DNA of 7,733 nt from Calditrichaceae bacterium. Lineage in GTDB: Bacteria; Calditrichota; Calditrichia; Calditrichales; Calditrichaceae. Within the stretch, counting starts at the first letter, position 1; each line of letters starts with the position of its first letter. The notes beneath the pieces were generated by a model, which saw only the letters and a program-made list of their open reading frames with translations, had not been told where the DNA came from and ran no database searches. Below are positions 1-6,209 of this stretch, piece by piece. Where the stretch lies: positions 1 through 7,733 of the forward strand of contig JAUXGF010000125.1 of assembly GCA_030622395.1 (NCBI GenBank), in the 5' to 3' direction. A program made the position numbers and the translations under genes.

Positions 1-2484
1 ATACAAATCTCAATAGCGCAGAATGTATCCACGCCTTATTCGCAGGATAATCAGTTGGATATTAACAACGCCGGTATTGAAGAAATTTCCAAACTGCCTG
101 TAAGCAAGGAAATTGCCATAGATTTGTATCAACGCATCCTTTACCGCGGAAATTTTAAAAGCGTCTATGAACTGCGCCGGATCGACGGAATTGATCAGCA
201 GTTATTTAATCAATTAAAACCGTTAATCCGCATAGAGCCTTTCAGCGCGTTGACTTCGGTACAGGAAAAAATCGAACAGATATATTATCGTTTAGAGCGC
301 TGGAGTTCAAGTGAGGGAGTTAACGACGCCTTCATCGACTTGTGGATCGAAAAAGCGCTTGATCCGATGAATGTTAACAAAGCCCGCTATAATGAACTGG
401 TTAATTTGCAAAACGTCTCGCCCATAGACGCCGCCGCTATTATTAATCACCGTAAAGACGTCCATTGGATCAGCAGCGAACGTAACCTGCGTTACACACC
501 CGGACTTTCCAATTATGCTTACAGAACAGCCCGCTATTTTCTCGATTATAAAGACGTTAAGGACGGGCACAACTGGCACGGTAATATTATGCTGCGCATT
601 GATAATACTCCTTTTATGGCTGATGAAGGGGATCAGGCTCAGGAAGCCGGTTTATCCGCTATTTCCGGCGATGTCAGTTCGGGCTATAATCTGCTGCCGA
701 ATGTTTATTATAAAGCCCGCTTTTCATTCCTGCAAAATTATAAAATGGGTTTTTCATATAGTAGAAATTTAAACGAACCGACTCATTATCTTAATGAAGG
801 CTCTTTTCGTATTCCGGACGGTAAGTTTTATTTAGGATTGGAAAATCTTAAGCTGGGCGTAGTGAATCTTCGTAAATTATATTTAGGCAATTACAGCGTT
901 ACCTTAGGTCAGGGCGTAATTATGGAAAACACGGATTTCTTTACGCCGAGAAAATCGGGCTATGGTTTCCGTAAACGCTTTAAAGGTATTTCCGGGGATA
1001 ACTCCCGCACCAGGCAATACACATTAAAAGGTATCGCTGCCGAAGCGGATTATAAAAATATAAGCGCAATAGGATTTGTATCTTATGACTCACGCGACGC
1101 CATTTTAAATAAGGCGGTGCAAAATGATAGTCTTGAAGTTAGAGCGTTTAATCAATTGATTGTATTAGATCAACGGTTTGAATACGCTTTAGATGATGAA
1201 AGCCGCGGGCCTGATCAACTTAATCTAAGCTGGTTAGACGCTGTTAACGAATTGACCTACGGGGGACATTTACAGTATGATTTTATTCCGGCAACATATT
1301 TAGGCTTAAGTTTATATGAAAGCGCTTATGACAGACCTCTTGAACCTCGTTACGAGGAAATTGTCGAGGCTGATAATTTAGACCGGCTGGTTACCGCAGA
1401 TAGTGAAATTAAGCAATCTTACGGCGGCGGCATTTCGCGCAGCAGTAATCCGTTCTGGGCGGATGCGCTATCTTTCCGCAGAGTTTACGGCTTTGATTTT
1501 CAGACCGTTATAAATAATGTAGCCATCCAGGGGGAGTGGGGCGAATTGGATAAAGGCGGCAGTCTGTTCAAATTAGGCGATGATCCAAAAGCGTTTGTGG
1601 TTTCGGCTTACGCTCAGTTTCCCACTTTTAACATCCTTGCTCTTTATCGTAATTACGACGTTGGTTTTGATAATCCATACCAGCGGTCTTTCTCGAATTA
1701 CCATCGTTTTAAAGGCACTATTTATGAAGATTATTATTACCTGCAATCCGTTTTATACGGGCAGCTTTATGAAAACAATCCCCAGCCGCAGGCGGAAGAA
1801 GGTTTTTATTTAGAATCCTTTTACCAGGTAAACAGGAAAATAACCGCGCGTTTTCAATATGATAACTGGATACGCAAGCCGGACGGCGCCAAACATTATC
1901 GGCTTGTAGGCACAGTGGATTACCGCCCGATTTTCCCTTTAAGAATTCAGCTCAGGCAAAAATGGCAGGCGCGCGAAGAGGATAATGATATTACGATCGG
2001 TTACTATAAAAATTTGGAATTCCGGGGCAGGATAAGAATGCGTCTATCGAATTACAATAATTTAAGCTTAATGTATACATCTTCAAAATTGATTGTTCAC
2101 CCCCGCCCGAGAGTTTTCGGCGATATGGTTTTAGATGGGCAGGCAATTACGGCAAATTATATTCACAATTTTAATAAGTATTTAAAAATTACCGGGATGC
2201 TGTCATACTATAAAGGCTTTTTATGGAATTTTGAAGATACCCAGTTTGTGGTGATGGACAGCGAACACGGAGCTATACGTTACTGGCTTTCGGTATACAT
2301 GCGTTTAAACAGCTATTTCTCTATGCGTCTTAAATATACAGCAGAAAATCATAAGCCCGGCACCAGCGTAAAGTATGATCCATGGGAATCCACTATAAAT
2401 GATAATCCCGGGAAAATGTTCGCTGCGGATTGTAAAAGAAATTATATCAGTCTCTTTTACGTAGAATTCAATTATAATTTTTAA
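1..2484 (+). CDS. Helix-hairpin-helix domain / outer-membrane beta-barrel protein (5' incomplete)
   Basis: The reading frame is open to base 1, so the true start lies upstream. The first in-frame start-like codon (TTG, 55) falls inside the first domain and is not credible. The visible part is 827 residues. The first few residues (ISIAQ before NVSTPYSQ) look like the end of a signal peptide. Residues about 19-78 form a ComEA-like helix-hairpin-helix unit (LDINNAGIEEISKLP, then FKSVYELRRIDGID). A second, weaker copy spans about 121-181 (MNVNKARYNELVNLQNVSP). From about residue 190 to the end the protein alternates aromatic/polar beta strands and ends FYVEFNYNF; a terminal phenylalanine is typical of outer-membrane barrels inserted by the BAM machinery. 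HhH units usually bind DNA without sequence specificity, but no function is established for this fusion and DNA binding here is inference. The gene is followed after 28 nt by a PorV/PorQ-like gene, probably co-transcribed. The class call is firm, the role unknown. Confidence 0.85.
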   Translation: MQISIAQNVSTPYSQDNQLDINNAGIEEISKLPVSKEIAIDLYQRILYRGNFKSVYELRRIDGIDQQLFNQLKPLIRIEPFSALTSVQEKIEQIYYRLERWSSSEGVNDAFIDLWIEKALDPMNVNKARYNELVNLQNVSPIDAAAIINHRKDVHWISSERNLRYTPGLSNYAYRTARYFLDYKDVKDGHNWHGNIMLRIDNTPFMADEGDQAQEAGLSAISGDVSSGYNLLPNVYYKARFSFLQNYKMGFSYSRNLNEPTHYLNEGSFRIPDGKFYLGLENLKLGVVNLRKLYLGNYSVTLGQGVIMENTDFFTPRKSGYGFRKRFKGISGDNSRTRQYTLKGIAAEADYKNISAIGFVSYDSRDAILNKAVQNDSLEVRAFNQLIVLDQRFEYALDDESRGPDQLNLSWLDAVNELTYGGHLQYDFIPATYLGLSLYESAYDRPLEPRYEEIVEADNLDRLVTADSEIKQSYGGGISRSSNPFWADALSFRRVYGFDFQTVINNVAIQGEWGELDKGGSLFKLGDDPKAFVVSAYAQFPTFNILALYRNYDVGFDNPYQRSFSNYHRFKGTIYEDYYYLQSVLYGQLYENNPQPQAEEGFYLESFYQVNRKITARFQYDNWIRKPDGAKHYRLVGTVDYRPIFPLRIQLRQKWQAREEDNDITIGYYKNLEFRGRIRMRLSNYNNLSLMYTSSKLIVHPRPRVFGDMVLDGQAITANYIHNFNKYLKITGMLSYYKGFLWNFEDTQFVVMDSEHGAIRYWLSVYMRLNSYFSMRLKYTAENHKPGTSVKYDPWESTINDNPGKMFAADCKRNYISLFYVEFNYNF

Positions 2485-2502
2485 CATAAATTTTGATAGA
2501 GC

Positions 2503-2506
2503 GGAG
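2503..2506 (+). promoter_or_regulatory. Shine-Dalgarno GGAG for the PorV-like gene
   Basis: GGAG lies 6 nt before the ATG at 2513, an ideal distance. It is the main argument for starting the PorV-like protein at 2513 rather than at the internal ATG 2654, where the signal peptide begins and where no good ribosome binding site is visible. Confidence 0.6.
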
Positions 2507-2512
2507 TTTTGA

Positions 2513-3976
2513 ATGAAATATAAACATATTAGTTTATACTGGAACAGAAGTGGTTTGTTGAGTGAAGCAAAATCCCGAAAATTGGAGCAGTTTAACCACT
2601 TCGTATTGACAGTTATACCGAAATACTTTTTTGTTGAGTCCGGTAGTTGCCGGATGAAATCACGATTTATCTGGGCGAACCAATTGCGGATCGGTATATT
2701 TATCTTTTTTTTATTAGGAAATTTGTTTGCTCAACAGGCGGATTTTAATATATCCAAAATGAAGTATGGTCAGGAAAGACAATTTATATCTGCTCGAATG
2801 TTGGGATTAGGAGGAAGCGGTGTTGCCGGCGGCGATGCTTTTTCTGCGCTTTATCTTAATCCGGCTCTGGCGGGCAAAACGCAAAAATGGTTAAGCATTA
2901 ACGGCGGGCTGATAATTAATAAGTCGGAAGAAGACCGCTCTTTTCCTTATTATGACAGCTTCGGCGGATTTGAAGATTACGGCTCATTTTCTTTTAATAA
3001 GAATTGGCGCCCCGCTTTATATGGTAATATAATTGTTCAAATCCCTATAGAGTTCGTAAAAGACGCCGCTTTAGCCTTTGGTTACCAGCCGTTTATGGAC
3101 TTTAATTATAACTACTTAGAAGAAGTAAGGGATTCGGAAAGCAAAGCTGATAAATTATTAGGTTATAATATTATTGATCATTGCGGAAGTATGTATCTTA
3201 TACCCGCGGCATTTTCATTTAGTCCTTATGAAAAATTGACTGTAGCCGCTCAGTTAGGCGCGCTTACAGGTTCTATTGATTCAACCGTAACTATTGAGCC
3301 CAAAGTCGACGCCCTTTCTTCAATCGCCAAAGTGGAGAAAACAGAAAAAACATTGGATAATGTCCCGCTGGTAACTACGCTTGGTATGCATTATCAAGTA
3401 AATGAACAGTTTGCCGCGGCTGCTACGGTGCGATTGCCTTATACAATTGAGTTTGAAAATAAATATTCCACTTCATTAGCTGATTCATTAAGTAAACAAT
3501 ATAACCAAAAATTAACCTATCCTATGCGCCTGTCTGCCGGTATCGATTATCGTTTTAAGAATATTTTAGAAGCTCGTATTTTTATAGATATCAACTATGA
3601 ATTTTGGAGTAATTTTGAAGATGATCTGAATCCGGCTTTAGACTATAATGATACCTATTCAATAAAGACCGGCGTCGAGCATATTTTCTTTAATAAAGTT
3701 CCCTTCCGCGTCGGCTTCTGTTATAGCTCGCTGCGTGAAACTAAAGACATTAGCAGATCTGTTTTAACAGCCGGGACAGGGCTGTATATTAAAAAAATAC
3801 GCATAGACTTTGCCGCCGGTATATCGACACTGGAATATTACCAGGAAGATCTTTTTGCCGAATCCATTTATAATGGTAATTCTGTTTTTGATTTCGTTGA
3901 CCGTACGGATATGGACAGGGTAAAATGCAGTGAATTTTTTGCGAGGATTGATATTAATTATTCTTTTGGTGAATAA
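2513..3976 (+). CDS. PorV/PorQ-like outer-membrane beta-barrel protein
   Basis: The protein resembles the PorV/PorQ and FadL-like (UPF0164) outer-membrane family. Its hallmark is the conserved N-terminal stretch RMLGLGGSGVAGGDA followed by SALYLNPALAG (residues about 93-120), then repeated amphipathic beta strands to the end (FARIDINYSF). Some PorV proteins shuttle type IX secretion substrates, but no T9SS partner is visible, so only the fold class is claimed. The start is ambiguous. ATG 2513 has a good GGAG and sits 28 nt after the upstream stop. Yet a normal signal peptide begins only at ATG 2654 (MKSRFIWANQ, hydrophobic IGIFIFFLLGNLFA, cleavage probably before QQADF). From 2513 there would be a 47-residue extension with no domain resemblance. 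The mature protein is the same either way. Likely co-transcribed with the HhH/barrel gene. Confidence 0.85.
   Translation: MKYKHISLYWNRSGLLSEAKSRKLEQFNHFVLTVIPKYFFVESGSCRMKSRFIWANQLRIGIFIFFLLGNLFAQQADFNISKMKYGQERQFISARMLGLGGSGVAGGDAFSALYLNPALAGKTQKWLSINGGLIINKSEEDRSFPYYDSFGGFEDYGSFSFNKNWRPALYGNIIVQIPIEFVKDAALAFGYQPFMDFNYNYLEEVRDSESKADKLLGYNIIDHCGSMYLIPAAFSFSPYEKLTVAAQLGALTGSIDSTVTIEPKVDALSSIAKVEKTEKTLDNVPLVTTLGMHYQVNEQFAAAATVRLPYTIEFENKYSTSLADSLSKQYNQKLTYPMRLSAGIDYRFKNILEARIFIDINYEFWSNFEDDLNPALDYNDTYSIKTGVEHIFFNKVPFRVGFCYSSLRETKDISRSVLTAGTGLYIKKIRIDFAAGISTLEYYQEDLFAESIYNGNSVFDFVDRTDMDRVKCSEFFARIDINYSFGE
2547..2654 (+). repeat. Repeat- and hairpin-rich leader of the PorV-like gene
   Basis: Three elements sit in the doubtful 5' part of the ORF. 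A 9-bp inverted repeat pairs GAAGTGGTT (2547-2555) with AACCACTTC (2594-2602). A 10-bp direct repeat TTTGTTGAGT occurs at 2554-2563 and 2630-2639, offset by 76 nt. A 5-bp hairpin TCCGG/CCGGA (2639-2643 with 2650-2654) ends on the A of the internal ATG 2654. The region may be non-coding leader, a small insertion or a translation-control element; the sequence alone does not decide. Confidence 0.35.
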
Positions 3977-4072
3977 GAAGTTTGGAGTTTTATGCCTTAG
4001 ATGGCGGCGTTATACCGGAAAACCCGGATATAAAAAGTAAGAATTAGCTGCCATGAAAATGGTAAGATAATT
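3977..4072. other. Spacer after the PorV-like gene with dead translation start
   Basis: This is the short spacer between the PorV-like stop and the cassette-like unit. A GGAG at 3984-3987 precedes an ATG at 3992 that reads only Met-Pro-stop, and ATG 4001 opens only ten codons, so no gene is supported. A bulged hairpin joins TATACCGG (4011-4018) to CCGGATATA (4024-4032), but it is followed by A residues rather than T residues and is not a convincing terminator. A GTTATAC at 4009-4015 resembles an R' core, without a matching partner. Confidence 0.4.
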
Positions 4073-4079
4073 GTTAGAC
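4073..4079 (+). other. R'-like recombination core, left cassette boundary
   Basis: GTTAGAC matches the GTTRRRY core at which integron integrases exchange strands between G and the first T. It is 21 nt before the start codon of the small ORF. No complementary attC left half is visible upstream, so this is either a secondary insertion site or what remains of one. Confidence 0.4.
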
Positions 4080-4086
4080 GACCAAG

Positions 4087-4093
4087 AAAGGAG
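4087..4093 (+). promoter_or_regulatory. Strong ribosome binding site AAAGGAG
   Basis: AAAGGAG stands 6 nt before ATG 4100. It is the best ribosome binding site in the window and selects the 4100 frame over the overlapping open frames in this stretch. Confidence 0.75.
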
Positions 4094-4099
4094 AACATC

Positions 4100-4414
4100 A
4101 TGGCATTCGGATTTCCTGCATATCACACGGATCAGTATTCTGCAGGCACCGGCAAGTCTGCTGATTTGCGTGTTGCTGTTCGAGAAACTCTCAACGCACT
4201 CTCATGGTCTCTTAGAGAGGAAGCGAGTGATCAGATTATCGCCTCAACGAGCGTGAACATGCGATCATGGAAGGAGAAGGTATTGATCAGTTTCTTTCCA
4301 GACAATTCCATCTCAGTAACCAGCAAGTGTGCGTTGCCGACGCAGTGTCTCGACTGGGGAAAGAACAAGGCCAATGTCAGCAGGTTCATGGCGGAAATCA
4401 GGAAGCACATCTAA
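4100..4414 (+). CDS. Small uncharacterised protein, 104 aa, cassette-borne
   Basis: I do not recognise a named family. The N-terminus reads MAFGFPAYHT, with no signal peptide or membrane segment, so the product is probably cytoplasmic. The apparent order is a helix (about 21-36, DLRVAVRETLNALSW), three beta strands (about 44-54, 58-67 and 69-77), a motif SKCALPTQCLDWGKN (75-89, two cysteines at 77 and 83, Trp86), and a closing helix (about 90-103). That alternation of surface and core residues, with a strong ribosome binding site, argues for a real folded protein rather than a chance ORF. GC is higher than in the PorV-like gene. The stop TAA lies inside the attC-like R'' site, as in many cassette genes. 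Two other open frames overlap it; they lack ribosome binding sites and are judged shadows. Function unknown. Confidence 0.7.
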   Translation: MAFGFPAYHTDQYSAGTGKSADLRVAVRETLNALSWSLREEASDQIIASTSVNMRSWKEKVLISFFPDNSISVTSKCALPTQCLDWGKNKANVSRFMAEIRKHI

Positions 4415-4447
4415 CAAAGTGGTTGAAGCAGACGCCAGCCGTTATAT
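4409..4447 (+). repeat. Truncated attC-like site
   Basis: The left half resembles the 59-base-element type of attC. R'' is ATCTAAC (4409-4415), followed by a short spacer and an L''-like stretch GTTGAAGCAGACGCC (4422-4436). Compare the known aadA-type attC order CTAAC, then TTCAAGCCGACGCC. The right half should carry the complement of this stretch before R', but the sequence passes after four bases (AGCC) to GTTATAT (4441-4447). The L' arm and loop therefore appear deleted, leaving about 39 nt instead of the usual 57 or more. Such a site would be unlikely to fold and recombine efficiently. Confidence 0.45.
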
Positions 4448-4490
4448 GTACCGAAGGCATTCCGATCATTGGGGAGAATTCTTATTTTAA
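4446..4490 (+). other. 14-codon ORF scrap after the attC-like site
   Basis: An ATG starting inside the R'-like core opens a 14-residue frame (MYRRHSDHWGEFLF) ended by TAA 4488-4490. Some cassette ORFs begin in or next to R', so this could be the decayed start of a second cassette. It is too short to call a gene. Confidence 0.2.
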
Positions 4491-4530
4491 GTAAGTTGTT
4501 GATTTTCTAAAAGACAAAAATTAAAGAATT

Positions 4531-4548
4531 ATCCCGACCGGTCGGGAT
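4531..4548. repeat. Perfect 18-bp palindrome
   Basis: ATCCCGACCGGTCGGGAT is a perfect palindrome, GC-rich inside an AT-rich spacer, 32 nt before the nucleotidase start codon. With no central loop it suits a dimeric DNA-binding protein or a REP-like repeat unit better than an RNA hairpin. No T-run follows on the + strand, so it is not a normal terminator for upstream transcription. Its position would suit an operator for the nucleotidase gene, but no convincing -10/-35 pair can be fixed nearby. Confidence 0.5.
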
Positions 4549-4580
4549 GACACTACCCCTTGCATAAACAGGACTATCAA

Positions 4581-6209
4581 ATGAAAAAAATAAATTTATT
4601 AATTTTACTTACATTTACCTTTTTTATAAATAATTCAGCGCGGGCTGAACAGGATAACGAACCGCTTAAGTTGTACATTTTTTACAGCAATGATCTTCAG
4701 GCAGGGATTGGAAAACAGCAAGCAACGTTCATGAATCCCAATTTCCCGCCGGTTTTAGGCGGCGGCGCCGCCACTGCAAACATCATTACAAGTTACCGGC
4801 AAAAGGCGCAAAAGAACGGCGATATTGTTTTACTTTTGGACGGCGGCGATATTTTTAAAGGCGCGCCGCCATTGGGAGACAAATCGGAAGGTTTAGCCAT
4901 TGTAGATTATATGAATGAGATCGGCTACGACGCTATGGTTGCGGGAAACCACGATTTTGATTTAGGCAAAGATGCTTTTATCCGAATGGCGGAAAGAGCA
5001 AATTTTCACGTGCTGGCAGCCAATTTAACTGACAGCGCTACAAGCGCTCCGCCGTCATCTGTTAAGCCTTATACAATTATCGAAAAAGGCGGAATAAAAA
5101 TCGGCATTTTGGGAATCGTTTCTCAATCAGCGGAGCAAAATGATGATCCGCAAAATGTCGCGGGATTAGATTTTAAACCCGAAGCGCCCGCCGCCCAGCA
5201 AGCGGTTTCCAATCTTAAAGCGCAAAACGTTGATCTCATCATTGCCCTGGCGCATCTCGGTTTGCCTTATGACGCGGAAGAGGGATACGAAGAAATCAAA
5301 GAACAGGACAATCAAAATATCTGCAAAAAATCGTATATGAACGCCATGGAGTTAGCCCATTATGTTAAGGGGATCGATATATTAATCAGCGGGCAGATTC
5401 ACCGAGGCTATCAGCAGCCGTGGGAAGATCCGGTTAATCACACCCTGTGTTTTCAAAACTATGCCAACGGCGGCAACCTGGGCATGGTAACTATTGAAAT
5501 TGATAGAGAAAGTAAAACAATCGCCGGTTACAAGCTTCCTTCCGGGGACGGTAGTTTGTTGTTATTATCAGAGGACGAATTCTGGCCGGATGAAAAATTT
5601 GACAGCTCCATTAAAAAGATGCAGGAAAAATATGAACAGGGTTATGGCGAAGTTATCGGTGTAACGGAAAATACTCTCACCCGCAACAGCCGCGGCGAGT
5701 CGCCCATGGGAAATATGATGTGCGACGCTATGATAGATGCCGGCGGGGCTGATTTTGCTTTCAATAATTTTAACAGTATGCGTTTTGATCTGAATATCGG
5801 CGCTGTCACACCAAGAGACGTTGTAAAAGTTTTCCCGCACGGCAACAGTATTGTAGTAATAAATCTAAAAGGCGCTTTGCTGCTGAAGTTATTGGAATCA
5901 AGCGTTAAAGGCAATTATGCCGGATTAGCTATTGGCGGCGGAAGACTGGTTTATGAAAAAGACCGTCCCGACGAACAAAAAATCATTTCATTAATAATCA
6001 AAGGGCAGCCGGTGGATACGGCTAAAACATACCGCGTGGCTACAAGTGAATATTTAGCCGAAGGCAATTACGGCATGGACAAGTTAGCCGATCTTCCAGC
6101 CGAATGTTTTAATAATACCGGAATTTTAGTAAGAGACGCGGTTGTCGAATACATCAAAAAACACACGCCTTTAAAAATTGAAAATGACGGACGCTGGATA
6201 AAGAAGTAA
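4581..6209 (+). CDS. Secreted 5'-nucleotidase/metallophosphoesterase, UshA-type, altered metal site
   Basis: This is a two-domain periplasmic or surface enzyme of the UshA/CpdB family, which dephosphorylates nucleotides. ATG 4581 is chosen because AGGA (4570-4573) is 7 nt upstream and a signal peptide follows at once (MKKINLLILLTFTFF, cleavage near ARA/EQ); an in-frame TTG at 4560 adds seven residues and is less likely. Length is 542. The catalytic domain shows SNDLQAG (D38), LDGGD (D90), GNHDFD (N123, catalytic-dyad H124 and D127), ALAHLG (H225) and SGQIHRG (Q272, H274). The C-terminal substrate-binding domain (about 354-542) has TRNSRGESPMGN (367-378), NNFNSMR (395-401), FPHGNS (418-423) and SEYLAEGNYG (489-498). 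By alignment with E. coli UshA, ligands H43 and H252 correspond to Q40 and Q272 here. The catalytic dyad is intact. Family firm; exact substrate and activity uncertain. Confidence 0.88.
   Translation: MKKINLLILLTFTFFINNSARAEQDNEPLKLYIFYSNDLQAGIGKQQATFMNPNFPPVLGGGAATANIITSYRQKAQKNGDIVLLLDGGDIFKGAPPLGDKSEGLAIVDYMNEIGYDAMVAGNHDFDLGKDAFIRMAERANFHVLAANLTDSATSAPPSSVKPYTIIEKGGIKIGILGIVSQSAEQNDDPQNVAGLDFKPEAPAAQQAVSNLKAQNVDLIIALAHLGLPYDAEEGYEEIKEQDNQNICKKSYMNAMELAHYVKGIDILISGQIHRGYQQPWEDPVNHTLCFQNYANGGNLGMVTIEIDRESKTIAGYKLPSGDGSLLLLSEDEFWPDEKFDSSIKKMQEKYEQGYGEVIGVTENTLTRNSRGESPMGNMMCDAMIDAGGADFAFNNFNSMRFDLNIGAVTPRDVVKVFPHGNSIVVINLKGALLLKLLESSVKGNYAGLAIGGGRLVYEKDRPDEQKIISLIIKGQPVDTAKTYRVATSEYLAEGNYGMDKLADLPAECFNNTGILVRDAVVEYIKKHTPLKIENDGRWIKK

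Larger units (their letters stand above)
4074..4441 (+). mobile_element. Integron-like gene cassette (solitary, degenerate)
   Basis: The unit has cassette architecture. It starts in GTTAGAC (4073-4079), which fits the R' core GTTRRRY. A strong ribosome binding site and a single 104-codon ORF follow, starting 27 nt inside the unit. The stop codon overlaps ATCTAAC (4409-4415), which fits R'' RYYYAAC. An attC-like left arm comes next and the unit closes at GTTATAT (4441-4447). With cutting between G and TT, as IntI recombinases do, the unit is 368 nt, a normal cassette size. Its base composition differs from the neighbours. No integrase gene is in view and the site before the cassette is not a full attC or recognisable attI, so it may have landed at a secondary site. 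Motif matches are seen directly; cassette identity is inference. Confidence 0.5.

Noticed and set aside
2606..2634. TTGACA at 2606 as a -35 box for an internal PorV-like promoter
   Set aside because: At the usual 16-18 nt spacing there is only a T-rich run, not a -10 box, and the Bacteroidota-type TAnnTTTG spacing does not fit either.
4011..4032. Bulged hairpin TATACCGG/CCGGATATA as a terminator for the PorV-like gene
   Set aside because: It is followed by A residues, not a T-run, and the stem needs a bulge. No strand gives a convincing intrinsic terminator.
4071..4256. 61-codon frame starting TTG across the cassette start
   Set aside because: It has no ribosome binding site, overlaps the better-supported 4100-4414 gene in another frame, and its product shows no domain-like pattern.
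4267..4494. 75-codon frame overlapping the end of the cassette gene and the attC-like site
   Set aside because: It runs through the attC-like site and past the cassette boundary, and its composition is consistent with a shadow frame of the 104-residue gene. GGAG-like bases before it are part of that gene's coding sequence.
4560..4580. Upstream TTG start for the nucleotidase
   Set aside because: ATG 4581 has AGGA 7 nt before it and begins a textbook signal peptide; the extra seven residues from TTG would break the N-terminal pattern.
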